Virus record (IMG/VR): IMGVR_UViG_3300008116_004464
Coordinates: 1-34,356 of that record
Strand: one strand, 5' to 3'
DNA: 34,356 bases
Source of the DNA: a virus
Shown here: in pieces, positions 11,597 through 23,300 of the stretch
Numbering within the stretch: position 1 is the first letter of the stretch
How the letters are laid out: each line of letters begins with the position of its first letter
Made by a program: the position numbers and the translations under genes
The notes under the pieces: generated by a model
The model's database searches: none
What the model saw: the letters and a program-made list of their open reading frames with translations, nothing else
Told to the model about the DNA's origin: nothing

Positions 11597-14500
11597 ATGA
11601 TTAGAAGTAAAAAGATATTTACTGGCGGATTGAATCAGGATGATTCATTGCATTTATTACAAGATAATGAGTATTTAAGAATAATGAATGGTCGTGTTGG
11701 TATTACTCAATATGGCCGTAATGCTAGAGTTGAAAATGTTCCGGGTACTACACTTATTTCTCAAGCGGTTTATCCTCCATACGGAACTAATATTTGTATA
11801 GGTAGTTGTGTGGATACGGAAGGTCAAAGAATGTTATGGTTTATATGCAACACATTTGGTGACCACGGAATTTATTGTTTTGATTTTGTAGATAATCAAG
11901 TTTACGCTGTTATATACGATAGTCAGGTTCAAGAAGGTCTTAATTTTAATAAGAACTACAGAATTGACAAAAACTGCAGAGTAATTAATGGTGTTCTTTA
12001 TTGGTCAGATAATTATAATGAGCCAAAGAAAATAAACATAGACAAGGGTATAAAAACAAACCATGCAAGTTATCAAACAGAAGAAACTGCATATAACTTA
12101 TACCCAAATGGATTACCATATACCACATTAACTGTAATTAGACGCCCTCCATTTTATTCATTGCAAGTAGCTAAATCAAATGATGCTACTTATAATAATA
12201 ATTTTATTGAAAGGTCTGCTTTTCAAATGTGCTATTACTATGAGTTTGTTGATGATGAAAAATCTAGACTTTCTGCTTTTAGTGACTTGTTGAATTTTAA
12301 TTCTCCTGATAGTAATGCTAATTACATAGCAGCAGAATTACCTTATGCTGAATATATTGAAGATGAAATTCAAAGAATTAATATATGCGCTAAAGATGTT
12401 TTAAATAATGTAATATTTATTGTTAAAACATTTGATAAAGCAAATGCTAATGATTTAGCTGCTATCAATGCGCACAATGCTGGAACCGCACAATTGGCAT
12501 TTGATTTTTATAATAACATAGCAGGCGCTAATTTAGATTCAAGTCAATCTAACATACCATTTGACTCTGTTCCTTTATTAACAAAAACATTAGAAACAGG
12601 GACAAGCAGATTGTTTATGGGCAATAACCTTTCTGGTTATGATACTCCTACTGAAACAAGCTTAACTATCCCAACATCTACCACTACATCACCAGCAAGT
12701 AATACATTTACTTCAGAGGTGACTAGCTATTATATACCTATTAAAAGAACTACATTTCCATTTGATACAACTGTAGAGGAAGTTAACTTCATGTATACTT
12801 CTTCTTACTTTAATAAAGTTCTCTATTACAATACATATAGGAATACTCCTCCGGCTCTTATTCCTACTCCTTTAAATTTAGCAGATGTAACAATTGAAGA
12901 TTACAATTTAACATTCTTCTTAAATAATTTTACATCTACATATTCTCCTAATACAACAGGGTATGATTGGGATTACGCTAATTTATCATCTGCATATACT
13001 TTACCAAGAGGTTATTATATACTTATAAATAATAACACTGGACAGTTTATTAGTCAGAATATATATAAAACAGGAGCTTCTTATAATATATCTATAGCTT
13101 TTTATGATAGATTTAGAAGGAAGTGTGGTGTTGTAAGTGAATTTACTAATTATAATATACCTGATTACTCTTTTGGACAATCATCATTTGTTAGCTATTT
13201 GAATTGGGCGTTAAGTAATTCAAACGCTGTTAATGAAATACCTGATTGGGCTTATTATTATCAAATATTAAGTACAAAGAACTTAAATAGCACTTCATTT
13301 TTGCAAGTAAAAACAGGGGGAGCGCAATATGCAACTCGTTCAACTAGCACAACTGATTTGACTTATAGTGGCACTTTTTCTAGTTCAACATACGCTGTTG
13401 GTTTAAATATATCACCACTTAACTCAATCGGTATAGGTTATAATTACCAAGAAGGTGATATGGTTAAGATTTATATATCATCAACTCCGGTTATCAATTT
13501 AAGAATCATAGGTCAAGATGGTGATTATATACTTGCTGACGGATATGATTTAGGTGCGCTTAATGCCACTACATCAAATTTCTTTATTGAGATATATACC
13601 CCTAAAAAGACATTTGTAAATGAACCCTTTTTTGAGGTTTCTGATTCTTATGCAATAACTAACCCGGGAACCATATCAAGAGAATACAGTACGCTTGCTG
13701 GACAGATAAGCGGAGATGTTTATACATTAGAAAGGACAGATACTTCTTCTGCTTTATACTATACTCAAAATATGTCTCCAAATGATAGTATGTGGCAATT
13801 CTGGAACACAAATACAGGGTGGCCTAACTTTATAACTACGCTTGGACAGACTAGAAATGAGCATGAAATAAGGTATTCAAATGTATATACTGCTGGAACT
13901 GCAAATAATGGATTAAGCACTTTTGAAGCATTAAACTTTAAAAATGTACCATTAGGCACGGGTTCTATACAAAAACTACAGCTTGCTTCTAAAACAAACG
14001 AGCAGGGTGTTATTATGCTTTCTATAGGTGCTTTCCAGACAGCTTCTTGCTATTTAGGTGAGGTTCAATTAGTTGGTTCTTCTTCTAATTCATCTTTAGT
14101 TCAAGATAGTGCCGTAATTGGTACTATAAACGTACTAAAAGGTATGTATGGAACCACGGCTCCAGAAACAGTTGTTGAATATTTAGGCAATATATTCTTC
14201 TATGACTTAAACAATGGTCAAGTAGTTCAATATAGTTCAAACGGCTTATTCCCTATTAGTAGCTTTAAAATGGAGCGTTTATTTAAGAATTACGCAAAAG
14301 GATACTTAGCAGCTAATAATAATAACCTTGATAATATCAACGGATTTCACCATTTACCTACATTTATAGACCCATTCCATAAGGAATTTGGTATATCTCT
14401 AGTGGGATTGACTTATGAGAACTATGCATCTACATTGCCTAGTTACGCTACGGTTCCGGCTTACGCAAGTTCTATTATCAACAGATTTGATATATCTGAT

Positions 14501-15052
14501 AGTTTAGCTAAATCAGTGGTATTTAACCTAGCCGAAAACAAATGGATAAGCGATTATCAATTCATGGGCGAGCAATACGATTATTTTGACAATAGGTTCT
14601 TTGGTTTCAAAAATGGTGCTCCTTACGAGTTTAATACAAATACTTCCACGTGGAACACTTGGTTTGGTACTCAGTATCCAGTTAGAGTTTGTTGGGTAGT
14701 AAATAAGCCATTAAGCGGATTGAAGGATATGTCTGAAATAGTTATGGAAACTAGCGTTGCGCCTGATTTTACAGTGGTTTATACTACATTACCTAATACT
14801 CAAATAACAGACTTAACAAGCTCTGATTATGTGAACCAAGAGGGTATTTTGTACGGTAGGTTGTTTAGAGACAGATTGTCTCCAAATGCAACAGGAACTC
14901 CTGACCAAAAGCTAATGACAGGGGATATTGTTATTTCACAAATACCTCAAATAATGGCTGAATTTCAACAGTATTCATCAATAATTTATATTAATTTTGT
15001 AGACGTAGGATTTAACTTATCAAGAGGTCAAAATTTTATTTTGGCTGAATAG
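11597..15052 (+). CDS. Large tail-tube/muzzle-like protein (P22 gp10-like architecture)
   Basis: The 1151-residue product starts with MIRSKKIFTGGLNQDDS, a start I associate with large tail proteins of Bacteroidetes podoviruses (muzzle of crAss-like phages; distant resemblance to packaged-DNA stabilisation protein gp10 of P22). Most of the length is serine/threonine/asparagine/tyrosine-rich short strands, with repeated blocks suggestive of a beta-propeller. No catalytic motif, signal peptide or collagen repeat is seen. Such proteins close the tail and stop DNA leakage. It is the longest pure structural gene in the window and sits between neck and ejection genes. An alternative is a receptor-binding tail protein. 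Confidence 0.6.
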   Translation: MIRSKKIFTGGLNQDDSLHLLQDNEYLRIMNGRVGITQYGRNARVENVPGTTLISQAVYPPYGTNICIGSCVDTEGQRMLWFICNTFGDHGIYCFDFVDNQVYAVIYDSQVQEGLNFNKNYRIDKNCRVINGVLYWSDNYNEPKKINIDKGIKTNHASYQTEETAYNLYPNGLPYTTLTVIRRPPFYSLQVAKSNDATYNNNFIERSAFQMCYYYEFVDDEKSRLSAFSDLLNFNSPDSNANYIAAELPYAEYIEDEIQRINICAKDVLNNVIFIVKTFDKANANDLAAINAHNAGTAQLAFDFYNNIAGANLDSSQSNIPFDSVPLLTKTLETGTSRLFMGNNLSGYDTPTETSLTIPTSTTTSPASNTFTSEVTSYYIPIKRTTFPFDTTVEEVNFMYTSSYFNKVLYYNTYRNTPPALIPTPLNLADVTIEDYNLTFFLNNFTSTYSPNTTGYDWDYANLSSAYTLPRGYYILINNNTGQFISQNIYKTGASYNISIAFYDRFRRKCGVVSEFTNYNIPDYSFGQSSFVSYLNWALSNSNAVNEIPDWAYYYQILSTKNLNSTSFLQVKTGGAQYATRSTSTTDLTYSGTFSSSTYAVGLNISPLNSIGIGYNYQEGDMVKIYISSTPVINLRIIGQDGDYILADGYDLGALNATTSNFFIEIYTPKKTFVNEPFFEVSDSYAITNPGTISREYSTLAGQISGDVYTLERTDTSSALYYTQNMSPNDSMWQFWNTNTGWPNFITTLGQTRNEHEIRYSNVYTAGTANNGLSTFEALNFKNVPLGTGSIQKLQLASKTNEQGVIMLSIGAFQTASCYLGEVQLVGSSSNSSLVQDSAVIGTINVLKGMYGTTAPETVVEYLGNIFFYDLNNGQVVQYSSNGLFPISSFKMERLFKNYAKGYLAANNNNLDNINGFHHLPTFIDPFHKEFGISLVGLTYENYASTLPSYATVPAYASSIINRFDISDSLAKSVVFNLAENKWISDYQFMGEQYDYFDNRFFGFKNGAPYEFNTNTSTWNTWFGTQYPVRVCWVVNKPLSGLKDMSEIVMETSVAPDFTVVYTTLPNTQITDLTSSDYVNQEGILYGRLFRDRLSPNATGTPDQKLMTGDIVISQIPQIMAEFQQYSSIIYINFVDVGFNLSRGQNFILAE

Positions 15053-15101
15053 TTGAATTTGAAAAATAAATAGTAATTTTAAACATCTAAATTAGAAGTA
15101 T

Positions 15102-15815
15102 ATGCCTTTCCCATTTATGGCTCTTGGAGCTGGAATAAGCGGCCTTGGTTCATTAGGTAAGATATTCGCAGGAGCAAATCAGAATAAGCTTGCTAATCAA
15201 ATTAATCCTTTCTTTCAGCAGTATCAAAAAAATCCATTAGCGCAAGAGAATTTAGCTGCAAATAAAAATTTGTTTTATGGCCGTATGCCGGGAGCACAAA
15301 AAGCTGAATCTAATATAATGCAATCTCAGTCTAATCTATTATCTAATTTGCAAAGAGGAGCAACTGATGCTTCTCAGTTAATAGCTGTTGGGTCAGGATT
15401 GCAAGGTGGAACCAATGAAGCATTTTCTAATTTAGCAGCAGCTGAAGGTCAAAGCAAAGCTGCGCTACTTCCTAGTTTGGGTCAAGCATATAGAGGAGCT
15501 ATTTCTGAAGCTGATAAAGCTTATGAAAGTATGCTTCAAAAATATCAAATAGATAGACAAGATAAAGCTGCTTTGAGAGAATCAGGTATGCAAAATATAT
15601 TTGGAGGAGTAGGTGATATTGGAGCAGGTCTTATGCAATACGGTCAGTTTAAAAGTTTAGGGAATACCGGTTTGAATCAGGGAGGACAAAGCGCACAAAT
15701 GCTGGGCGGCAATCCTGCTTTGGTTCAAAATATTTTATATGGAACAGGAAATAGATTCCAAAATCCTAGTTTTTTAAAATCATCTACATATCAACTACCT
15801 AAATTAGGAGGATAA
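15102..15815 (+). CDS. Probable ejection (internal virion) protein 1
   Basis: The 237-residue protein begins with a hydrophobic glycine-rich helix (FMALGAGISGLGSLGKIFAG, residues 5-24), followed by glutamine/alanine/serine-rich helices. Small ejection proteins such as T7 gp14 or P22 gp7 have this make-up: a membrane-inserting start and a flexible helical body. Two large helical proteins follow directly, as in the three-protein ejection set of podoviruses. The 49-base gap before it is the longest in this operon and holds no recognisable promoter. Confidence 0.55.
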   Translation: MPFPFMALGAGISGLGSLGKIFAGANQNKLANQINPFFQQYQKNPLAQENLAANKNLFYGRMPGAQKAESNIMQSQSNLLSNLQRGATDASQLIAVGSGLQGGTNEAFSNLAAAEGQSKAALLPSLGQAYRGAISEADKAYESMLQKYQIDRQDKAALRESGMQNIFGGVGDIGAGLMQYGQFKSLGNTGLNQGGQSAQMLGGNPALVQNILYGTGNRFQNPSFLKSSTYQLPKLGG

Positions 15816-15818
15816 ATC

Positions 15819-17321
15819 ATGGCAGACGGAAATAACAGCGCAGATTACGCATTTACTTTACCGAATTACTTCCCGGCTCCGGGTCAAGTTTTACAGTCAG
15901 CTATTGCTCAAAGAGAAAGACAATTAGCTAATGAAGCAGAAGCTGCTGAAAGAAAAAGACAATATGATTTAAGACAACAGGAGAAGGATGAAACAGAAGC
16001 GTTTCGTAAGATGCAATATTTGCAGGAATATACAGACCCATCTAAATACCAAACAGGTGTTGATGCTGCGGATGCAATTATAAAAGATAGTTTGAATAAT
16101 ATTTATAATGAATTTAGGAACCTTAAATTAGACCCCGTAACACTTGCTGATTCATTGAGAGGTAAAGTTGGTGATTTAGTTAGCGCATCAACAGCAATGA
16201 AAAATGAAGCAAAAGCTTTTGAGCAATATATTCCTGATGTAAAGAATAAATTTAAAAGTGTAAATATAGATTTGTTAAGACAAAATTTTAAAGGTGACTT
16301 AGTAAATAGATATATAAAAGGAACAGGATTTAATAAGACCCCAGAGCAATCTAAAATTTTAGAAAATTTAGCTAACCCTGAATTTTTAGCTGATTATACT
16401 GGTGATATTTCTAGTATTGTAGATGCGGTTAAAGATGCAAAAAATAGACAAAAGGTAACCGCATTTGTTGGTAAAGATGACCAAAATGTTAAAAAATATG
16501 GAGCTAATATAGGTATTTGGGAAAAACCAAATTTCGATGTAAATGCAGGATATTTACCTCCCGGAACTATACCTACCACATCTATTATTTCAGAGCAAAG
16601 GCCTATATCAGGTGTTAATGCCCCTGTACCTGTTGTTAATGATGATGTATATGTTGCTTTTGCTCAATCACCTTCCAATCAAGCTGAAATAATTGGTGCA
16701 ACTAAAAAAAGATTTAATGGTTCTAGTTTACCGGCATACAATACTTTATCCGATGAGGAAAAAATGAGTGCGCAAAAAAATACATTATATGATATAATTA
16801 AAAAGGTGGACCAACCGGGATTTACATTAGAAGGTATACAAACTCCTAATGTAACAAAGATTAATGTGGGAGGAACCCCATCTAAGACCGCCAATTATGA
16901 TTATATAAAAAATGTAGAAAAATCAATAAAAGATAATGATTCTGATGCATTTATGTCTCTTGCCGATAATCTAGCAGGACTTGATGGTGGAAAATTTAAT
17001 TATGTATCAGCAAAGACATACAAAAGACCAGACGGAACAATAACTGGTGTTGAATTTGTTTTAAATGATGAATATGGAGAGCCTGTTACTAGAGTATTAA
17101 AATCAGATACTCCTAATTTAAGAGCTCAAATTACAAAACTATATCAAGAAGTCGCAGGACCTTCTGCTGTGGCAGAAAAGGGTATAACAGGAGAACCTGT
17201 GAAAAAAACAGTTTACAAGCTTGGTAATAAGACTTTTACTAGATTACAATTAAACAAAGAAGGTTATACTGATGCTCAAATTGAACAAGCTATAAAATTA
17301 GGTAACCTTATTAAACAGTAA
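15819..17321 (+). CDS. Probable ejection (internal virion) protein 2
   Basis: The 500-residue protein has a proline-containing start (LPNYFPAPGQVLQSAIAQRE), then a charged coiled-coil-like helix (QLANEAEAAERKRQYDL and following, about 30-70), and long helical stretches before a mixed C-terminal part with strands (TITGVEFVLNDEYGEPVTRV). It has no enzyme motif. Its place between a small membrane-active protein and a giant protein is the layout of ejection proteins. A GGAGG lies 11 bases before the ATG but is also the end of the previous coding region. Confidence 0.5.
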   Translation: MADGNNSADYAFTLPNYFPAPGQVLQSAIAQRERQLANEAEAAERKRQYDLRQQEKDETEAFRKMQYLQEYTDPSKYQTGVDAADAIIKDSLNNIYNEFRNLKLDPVTLADSLRGKVGDLVSASTAMKNEAKAFEQYIPDVKNKFKSVNIDLLRQNFKGDLVNRYIKGTGFNKTPEQSKILENLANPEFLADYTGDISSIVDAVKDAKNRQKVTAFVGKDDQNVKKYGANIGIWEKPNFDVNAGYLPPGTIPTTSIISEQRPISGVNAPVPVVNDDVYVAFAQSPSNQAEIIGATKKRFNGSSLPAYNTLSDEEKMSAQKNTLYDIIKKVDQPGFTLEGIQTPNVTKINVGGTPSKTANYDYIKNVEKSIKDNDSDAFMSLADNLAGLDGGKFNYVSAKTYKRPDGTITGVEFVLNDEYGEPVTRVLKSDTPNLRAQITKLYQEVAGPSAVAEKGITGEPVKKTVYKLGNKTFTRLQLNKEGYTDAQIEQAIKLGNLIKQ

Positions 17322-17323
17322 AA

Positions 17324-20300
17324 ATGGCAGAAGAATTTGTAGAAATAGAGCAAGAAAATGACCCATTGGGTATTCTTTCTAAAAAAACAGCGACTCCTAA
17401 AGTTCAAGGAGCCGCTCCTGTAGATAACGACCCATTGGGTATTTTAAAAAAAAAATCTACTCCTGTAGTATCTTCGGTTACACCATCACCATTACCAAGT
17501 CAGCCTGATTTTTTAAAGCAAGGTCAAAAGGTAGCTTCAGGTGAGATTTTTACTGATATTAGCAAGTCTGTACCTAAGACAACAGTACAACCGGTTGTAA
17601 AGCCAACATTAAAAGAAGCGGCATTAAAAGATAGAGAAAATAATGGCAATTATTTAGCTGCTCTTTATAATATGGTTGTTTCTGGAGCTGAAACTATTGC
17701 CGGAGGAGCAGCCAGATTAAATCAAAAATTTGATGCTAGCCCAATTGCTAGGATACAGGAAACGGCAGATAAGGCAGCATCTAGTGTTACTGGTATTAAC
17801 TATGAAGCAATAAGAGAAAAACAAGCGGCAGATAAAGTCAGAAATCTTGTTGGTAATGTTAGAAGTGGAGCATCTTCTAAAGAATACGAAAAAAAATTAG
17901 TTCAAGGTTTTGATGTTACTAATGGTATAGGGTTAGATGATATAAAAGCTCTTGGAGTTATTTTACCATCAATTGCTGGAGACATGGCACTGGGTGTTGC
18001 AACAGGAGGTACAAGTTTTGCTATTCAGGGATACGATAATGCATTATCTACAATAGATGATATTCCGGAAGCTAAAAACATGAGCGAAACCACTAGAACA
18101 GCATTTGGACTAGGAGGTGCCGTAATAGCTGGTGTTTTAGAAAAGCTTGGTATGGATAATATACTTAAAAGCGGAACTGCTACTAAATATGTTACATCTA
18201 AAATATTAAAAGAGGCTTCAGAAGAATTAGCAAAGAAGGGAGTAAAAGTTACGGCTGAACAGTTCCAAAAAACAGTATCAGACAAGGCAACCCAATTACT
18301 TACTAAAACGGCTTTAAAGAATACCGTAAAAGCTGGAGCTAAATCTGCATTAGTTGAAGGAGGTACAGAGGCTACTCAGGAAGGTGCTATGGATTTAATG
18401 AAATTGGCTGCAAACCAAATAGAAAATAAAAAAATATTTGATGAGGAAGAAATAAAAAATACGGCAGCTTCTAGGTATTTAAACTCTGCCGTTATGGGGG
18501 GTATTTTTGGTGGTATCGGTGGCGCTGTAACAGCAAGGACTAAAAACCTTCAACGTCATATAGAAAGTGAAATAAAGAGCGCTAAAACACAACAAGATAT
18601 AGATAATTTAGTTTCAGAAATAAATCAAAATGTTGAAGATGGAACTTTATCTAACAATGATGCGGAATTATTAAAATCAATGGTTGATGAGAATTTAAAC
18701 AAACCAAAAGATTTAGATATTAAAAATGAAAAAGAAGATAAATTATCTGAGGTAAATGGAGAAATAGCTTTATTAAATAAAGAGGATAGATTATACAATG
18801 AGAATTTAGAAAAGTTAAATAAAAGAAAGGCAGAAATAAATTCTTATTATGATAATTTATCTAAAGAATCAAAGAAGTTAGATGAAGTGGATGCTGAAGA
18901 TGGAGCTGCTATTCCTACTGAAGAAGTTGTCACAGAAGAAGTTAAACCAAGTGAAATAAAAGTTGGCTCTTTAGTTAAATGGGATGTTTTTGGTAATGAA
19001 GAAACAGGCGATTGGAATGTAGTAAATGAAACTACTACAAGAGGTGGGGAGCCTGCTGTTACATTAAGTAAAACTTATATAGAGGATAGTACAAACGGGA
19101 AGTCATATACAAAAGAAGTAACAGAAGAAGTTAAACCAACTGAGGTAAAAACTGTAGAGCAATTAAGAGAGCAAGAACAATCTGAACTTGATTCTAAAAT
19201 ACCAAATGCAGAACAATATAGAGTAGATGGTAAAGTAGATAGGGCTAAGTTAACTAATGAAGAAGATGTAAAAGCATTTGATGAGGTTTATAATAAATAC
19301 GATAAGTTAATATCTCCTTTATTAGAAAAACCAGTAGAACAAAAAGTAACGGTTGAATTATTATCATCTCAAGAGCCACCTCAAAAAGAAGGAGAAACTA
19401 TTGTTACTTTAAGTGGTAAAACAGAGGCGGAAAGACTTGCTTCTATTGAGAAAAGACAATCTTTTACTCAAGTTTCAGATAAGGTTTTAGCAGATAATGC
19501 TTTGATTCAAAAAGCTCAATCTTATTTTAATAAAGGGAAAAACTATAAAAATTCACCAGAAGGTAGGGCTGAGTTAAATAAGTTAAGATTTGAGGCTAGG
19601 GATTTGGGACTTACTGTTGATACGGAAAGAAATAAAGTAACTGTTCCTAGTAAAAAAACAGGTAGACCTAGGAAGGTTAGTTATAATAATAGAGCTGATA
19701 GTGATTCAGTGGTTGAGACTAATGGTAAAACGCTTACGGAAAGGAATAGAGATGTGCAAGAGGTTTTTGAAGAACTTACTGATGCTGGTGTTTTTTTAGA
19801 TATAAAATCAGAATCAGGAAATAGAATGAGTGCTACTCAAATTGATTCTGCTATTAATGATATTCTAGAGGGGATACCTAGTAAAGGCGCAAATAAATAT
19901 TTAGATGCTTTAGAAAAAGGTCTTTCGGAAGATGCCATTCCATTGTATGATAAAGGTATGGGAAGGTTCGCTCCTAGATTGGCTGATATTAGAGCTGAAT
20001 TAGGTGTTGAAAAGGAAGTGGTTGGAGAGCCAATGGATGAGGTTGCATTGAATAAATTCTTAGATGAAGAATCAAAACTTACTCCAGAAGAAGAACAAGA
20101 TTTATTAGATAACGTAGAAAATTTACTTTATGAATACGAAACAACAGAAGCAGGACCTGAAGGAACGGTTCAATCAACTGAAACCGGAGCAAAAGAAGGA
20201 GTTCCTTCAGAGGCTAAACCGTCTGAACCTACTAAAAGCGAAAGACAGGCAGAATATGAAAAAATAAAATCTAATAAAAAGAAAAAGGATTTTGTAAGAA

Positions 20301-23300
20301 ATAATCTACCTGAAGAATTTAAGCCATTAGCTGATGAGCTAACAAATGCTCAAATGTCTGAAATAGTAGACAGTAATTTTGATTTAAAAACAATTAAAGA
20401 TATACAAGATGCCGTACAAAAGCAAAGCGCAGCAGAAGTACTTCAACCTAAACAGGAAGGAGATGGAGGCACAGGGGGTGAACGTAAACGAGTGGAACAA
20501 GGAAAGCAAGGGGATGAGCCTGCCGGAGAAGGTAAAGCCAAGGCAGCAGAAGAAGCACAGCCCAAAGGTACTGAGGAAGGCGAAGTAATTGGTATTACTC
20601 ATGAGCAATTAAATGAGGTAGCACGTGAATTAGGATTCCCAGAATATGAAGCAAGTCCTGAAACTGTTGAGCAATGGGATAATGAAGCAAGAGAAAATTT
20701 AAAAGACCCAGAATATGCTAACAAGCTGATTGCTAAATATGAAAAAAATGAGATACCTAAGCCTAATGAGCAGAGGGCTATGTTAATGATATTATCTTCT
20801 GCAAAAGCAAAACTTAATGCAAATCCATCACCTAAGAATTTAGCTGAATTCAAAAAAATAATGGAATTAAGTAATAATGTTGGTGGTAGATTAGTTGGTC
20901 AATCATTAAGAGCTAGACAAGGTGTTAAGCAAGTAGAAGATACATTACCAGACTTCTTATTAATGAGAGAGAATGATAGAGGTTATCCATTTACTGAATC
21001 TGAAATAAAAGACCAAGCTAGAGTATTTGAGGAACTTCAGAAAGAAAAAAATGATTTAAAAGAAGCTTTACAAAAGAGCGAAGAAGCTAATGCTAAGTTG
21101 ATTGCCGAAATGGGAGTTAATAAAGCTAAAGCTGCTGCTAGAAAAGCTGCAAAAAAGACAAGAGAAGAATATGTTATTGAGAGAAAGCAATCTTTAGCTG
21201 CGGCTCGTGAAGCTCTGAAAAAGCTAAGAAGCGGAGAGCAAGGTTTGACCGCTGTTAGTATTCCCGGAGTTAAGGAATTAACTGCCGTTGCTCCGCATAT
21301 TAAAAACTATATGAAAAGCTTGGTAGAGGAGGGTGTTTCTAAGCTAGATGATGTTATTAATGATACCTATGCTGAGTTTAAGGATATAGTAGATGGTTTA
21401 ACTAAAAAAGATATACTTGACGCATTTAATGGAGAATATGACCAATCTAAGCCAAGAACTAGAAATGAAAAGGCTGAAGAATTAAGATTGTTACAAAGAG
21501 AAGCTGCTTTATTAAAGGAACTTGAGAATGTTAGAAAAGGAATTGAAAAAGAAAAGAATCCAGCTCAAAAGGTAAAAAAGAATGACAGAATATTAGAACT
21601 TGAAGATAAGATAAAAGAAGTAAAAAGGCTTAATAAGGAAAGAGACCGTGTGCCTCAAGAATTTACCGAGTCAGAATTTGCTTCAAAAACTGAAGGTGAA
21701 CTACTTGCTTCAAAAAGAAGGATGCTTACTAAGAGGATAGAGAAGCTCCAAGATGATATTAAGAATAAAAGATATTTGGAAGAAAAGGCGGCACCTCCTA
21801 AGCTTGAGTTAGATAGAAAAACTCAATTATTGAAAGATAGGGTTGTTAAGATGGAAAGGCAAATAGAAGCTGAAAGACAAAAAGATGCTTATAAAAAAAT
21901 GAGCAAAACAGAGAAAGCTTTTGACCACATTAATCAAATAACCGGTATTAGAAGGGTTATGCAAACTGCATTTGACTTATCTGTTTCTTTACGTCAAGGT
22001 GTTTTAGTTGCTTTTAATCCTAGAAAATGGGATGTTTTTTCTAAGGCTTTTGGTAATCAAATGAAAAGCGCATTTAGTGATAAGAAGTATAATAGCTTGA
22101 TGTATGATATACATAATTCTAGCGAATACAATAAAATGCTAGAAGATGGAATTAAATTCAATGAGCTTGATGCCTTAAAGAACGAAGAAAGAAACGAAGA
22201 TTTTCAAAAGAGTTTCCTTTATGGTATTAAAATACCTATTGTAAGACAATTGATAACAGAGCCATTATTGGCATCTCAAAGAGCTGCTGATGGATTTTTA
22301 AATACGGCTAGGTATGAATTGTATTTAAAGTATGAAAAACAATTATTAAAGCAAGGCATTACTAGACAATCTGACCCTGAAGCGTATAAGAAAATGGCTG
22401 ACCTTGTAATGAATATGACGGGTCGTGGTAAATTAGTTAGCTTTTTAGAATCAGGTAAGGCTAATAAAGTTGTAAGTAACACATTTTATGGTGCTCGTTT
22501 AATGGCTGCAAATATTAATAGTTTAAATCCTGTTAAATATGCTCAATTACCTCCGGGCGTTAGAAAAGAAGTAATGAAAGATATGTTATCATACGTTACT
22601 ACTACAGCAGGAATTATGCTTGCAGCATCTGCCGCAGGAGCTACTGTTGAAATGGACCCTGATGAACCAGATTTTTTACAAATTAGATTTGGTGATAAAG
22701 TGTATGATATTACTGGTGGTAAGGCAGCTTATTTAAGAACATTCTTTAGAATGACATCTGCATTATATTCAAGATTTACTGATAATAAATATAATCAACA
22801 GAAAAAAATAGAAAGAGCTGGTAGTTCATTGTTTAAATTTTTTAGAAACAAATTGGCTCCAAACACAGGATATGCTGTTAATATGGCATTAGGTAAAAAT
22901 ACTTTAAATCAAGATTTTGACCCTTATGAAGTGTTAGAGGCTTATCCAATGTATGCCGATGATTTTGCGGAAGCATTAAAAGATGAAGGTATTACTTCAT
23001 TAGCTACTGTTCTTGCTCCAAACATTTCAGGTATAGGTTATGGAAGTTATGCTACTCAGGCAAATAAAGAATCTTTAGAAACTTCTTTAGAAAGAATGTT
23101 AAATTCTGATGAGATGAATCCTGAACTTATTAAGAATCATAAAGATGGAGATAGGCTTATAAATGATAAAGAGTTTGAGGAACTAAGCAAACTAAGAGAT
23201 GCTAATATAGAAAAAGAAATAAGAAGGTTATATGATGGCAAGTCAAAATTTAATCTTACATTAGATAAGGGAAATGTAGTTACCAAGAAAGTTGAAAATA

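Noticed and set aside
15806-15818. GGAGG Shine-Dalgarno-like sequence before the gene at 15819
   Set aside because: It is the coding end of the previous gene (Leu-Gly-Gly), and other genes in the window lack such sites.
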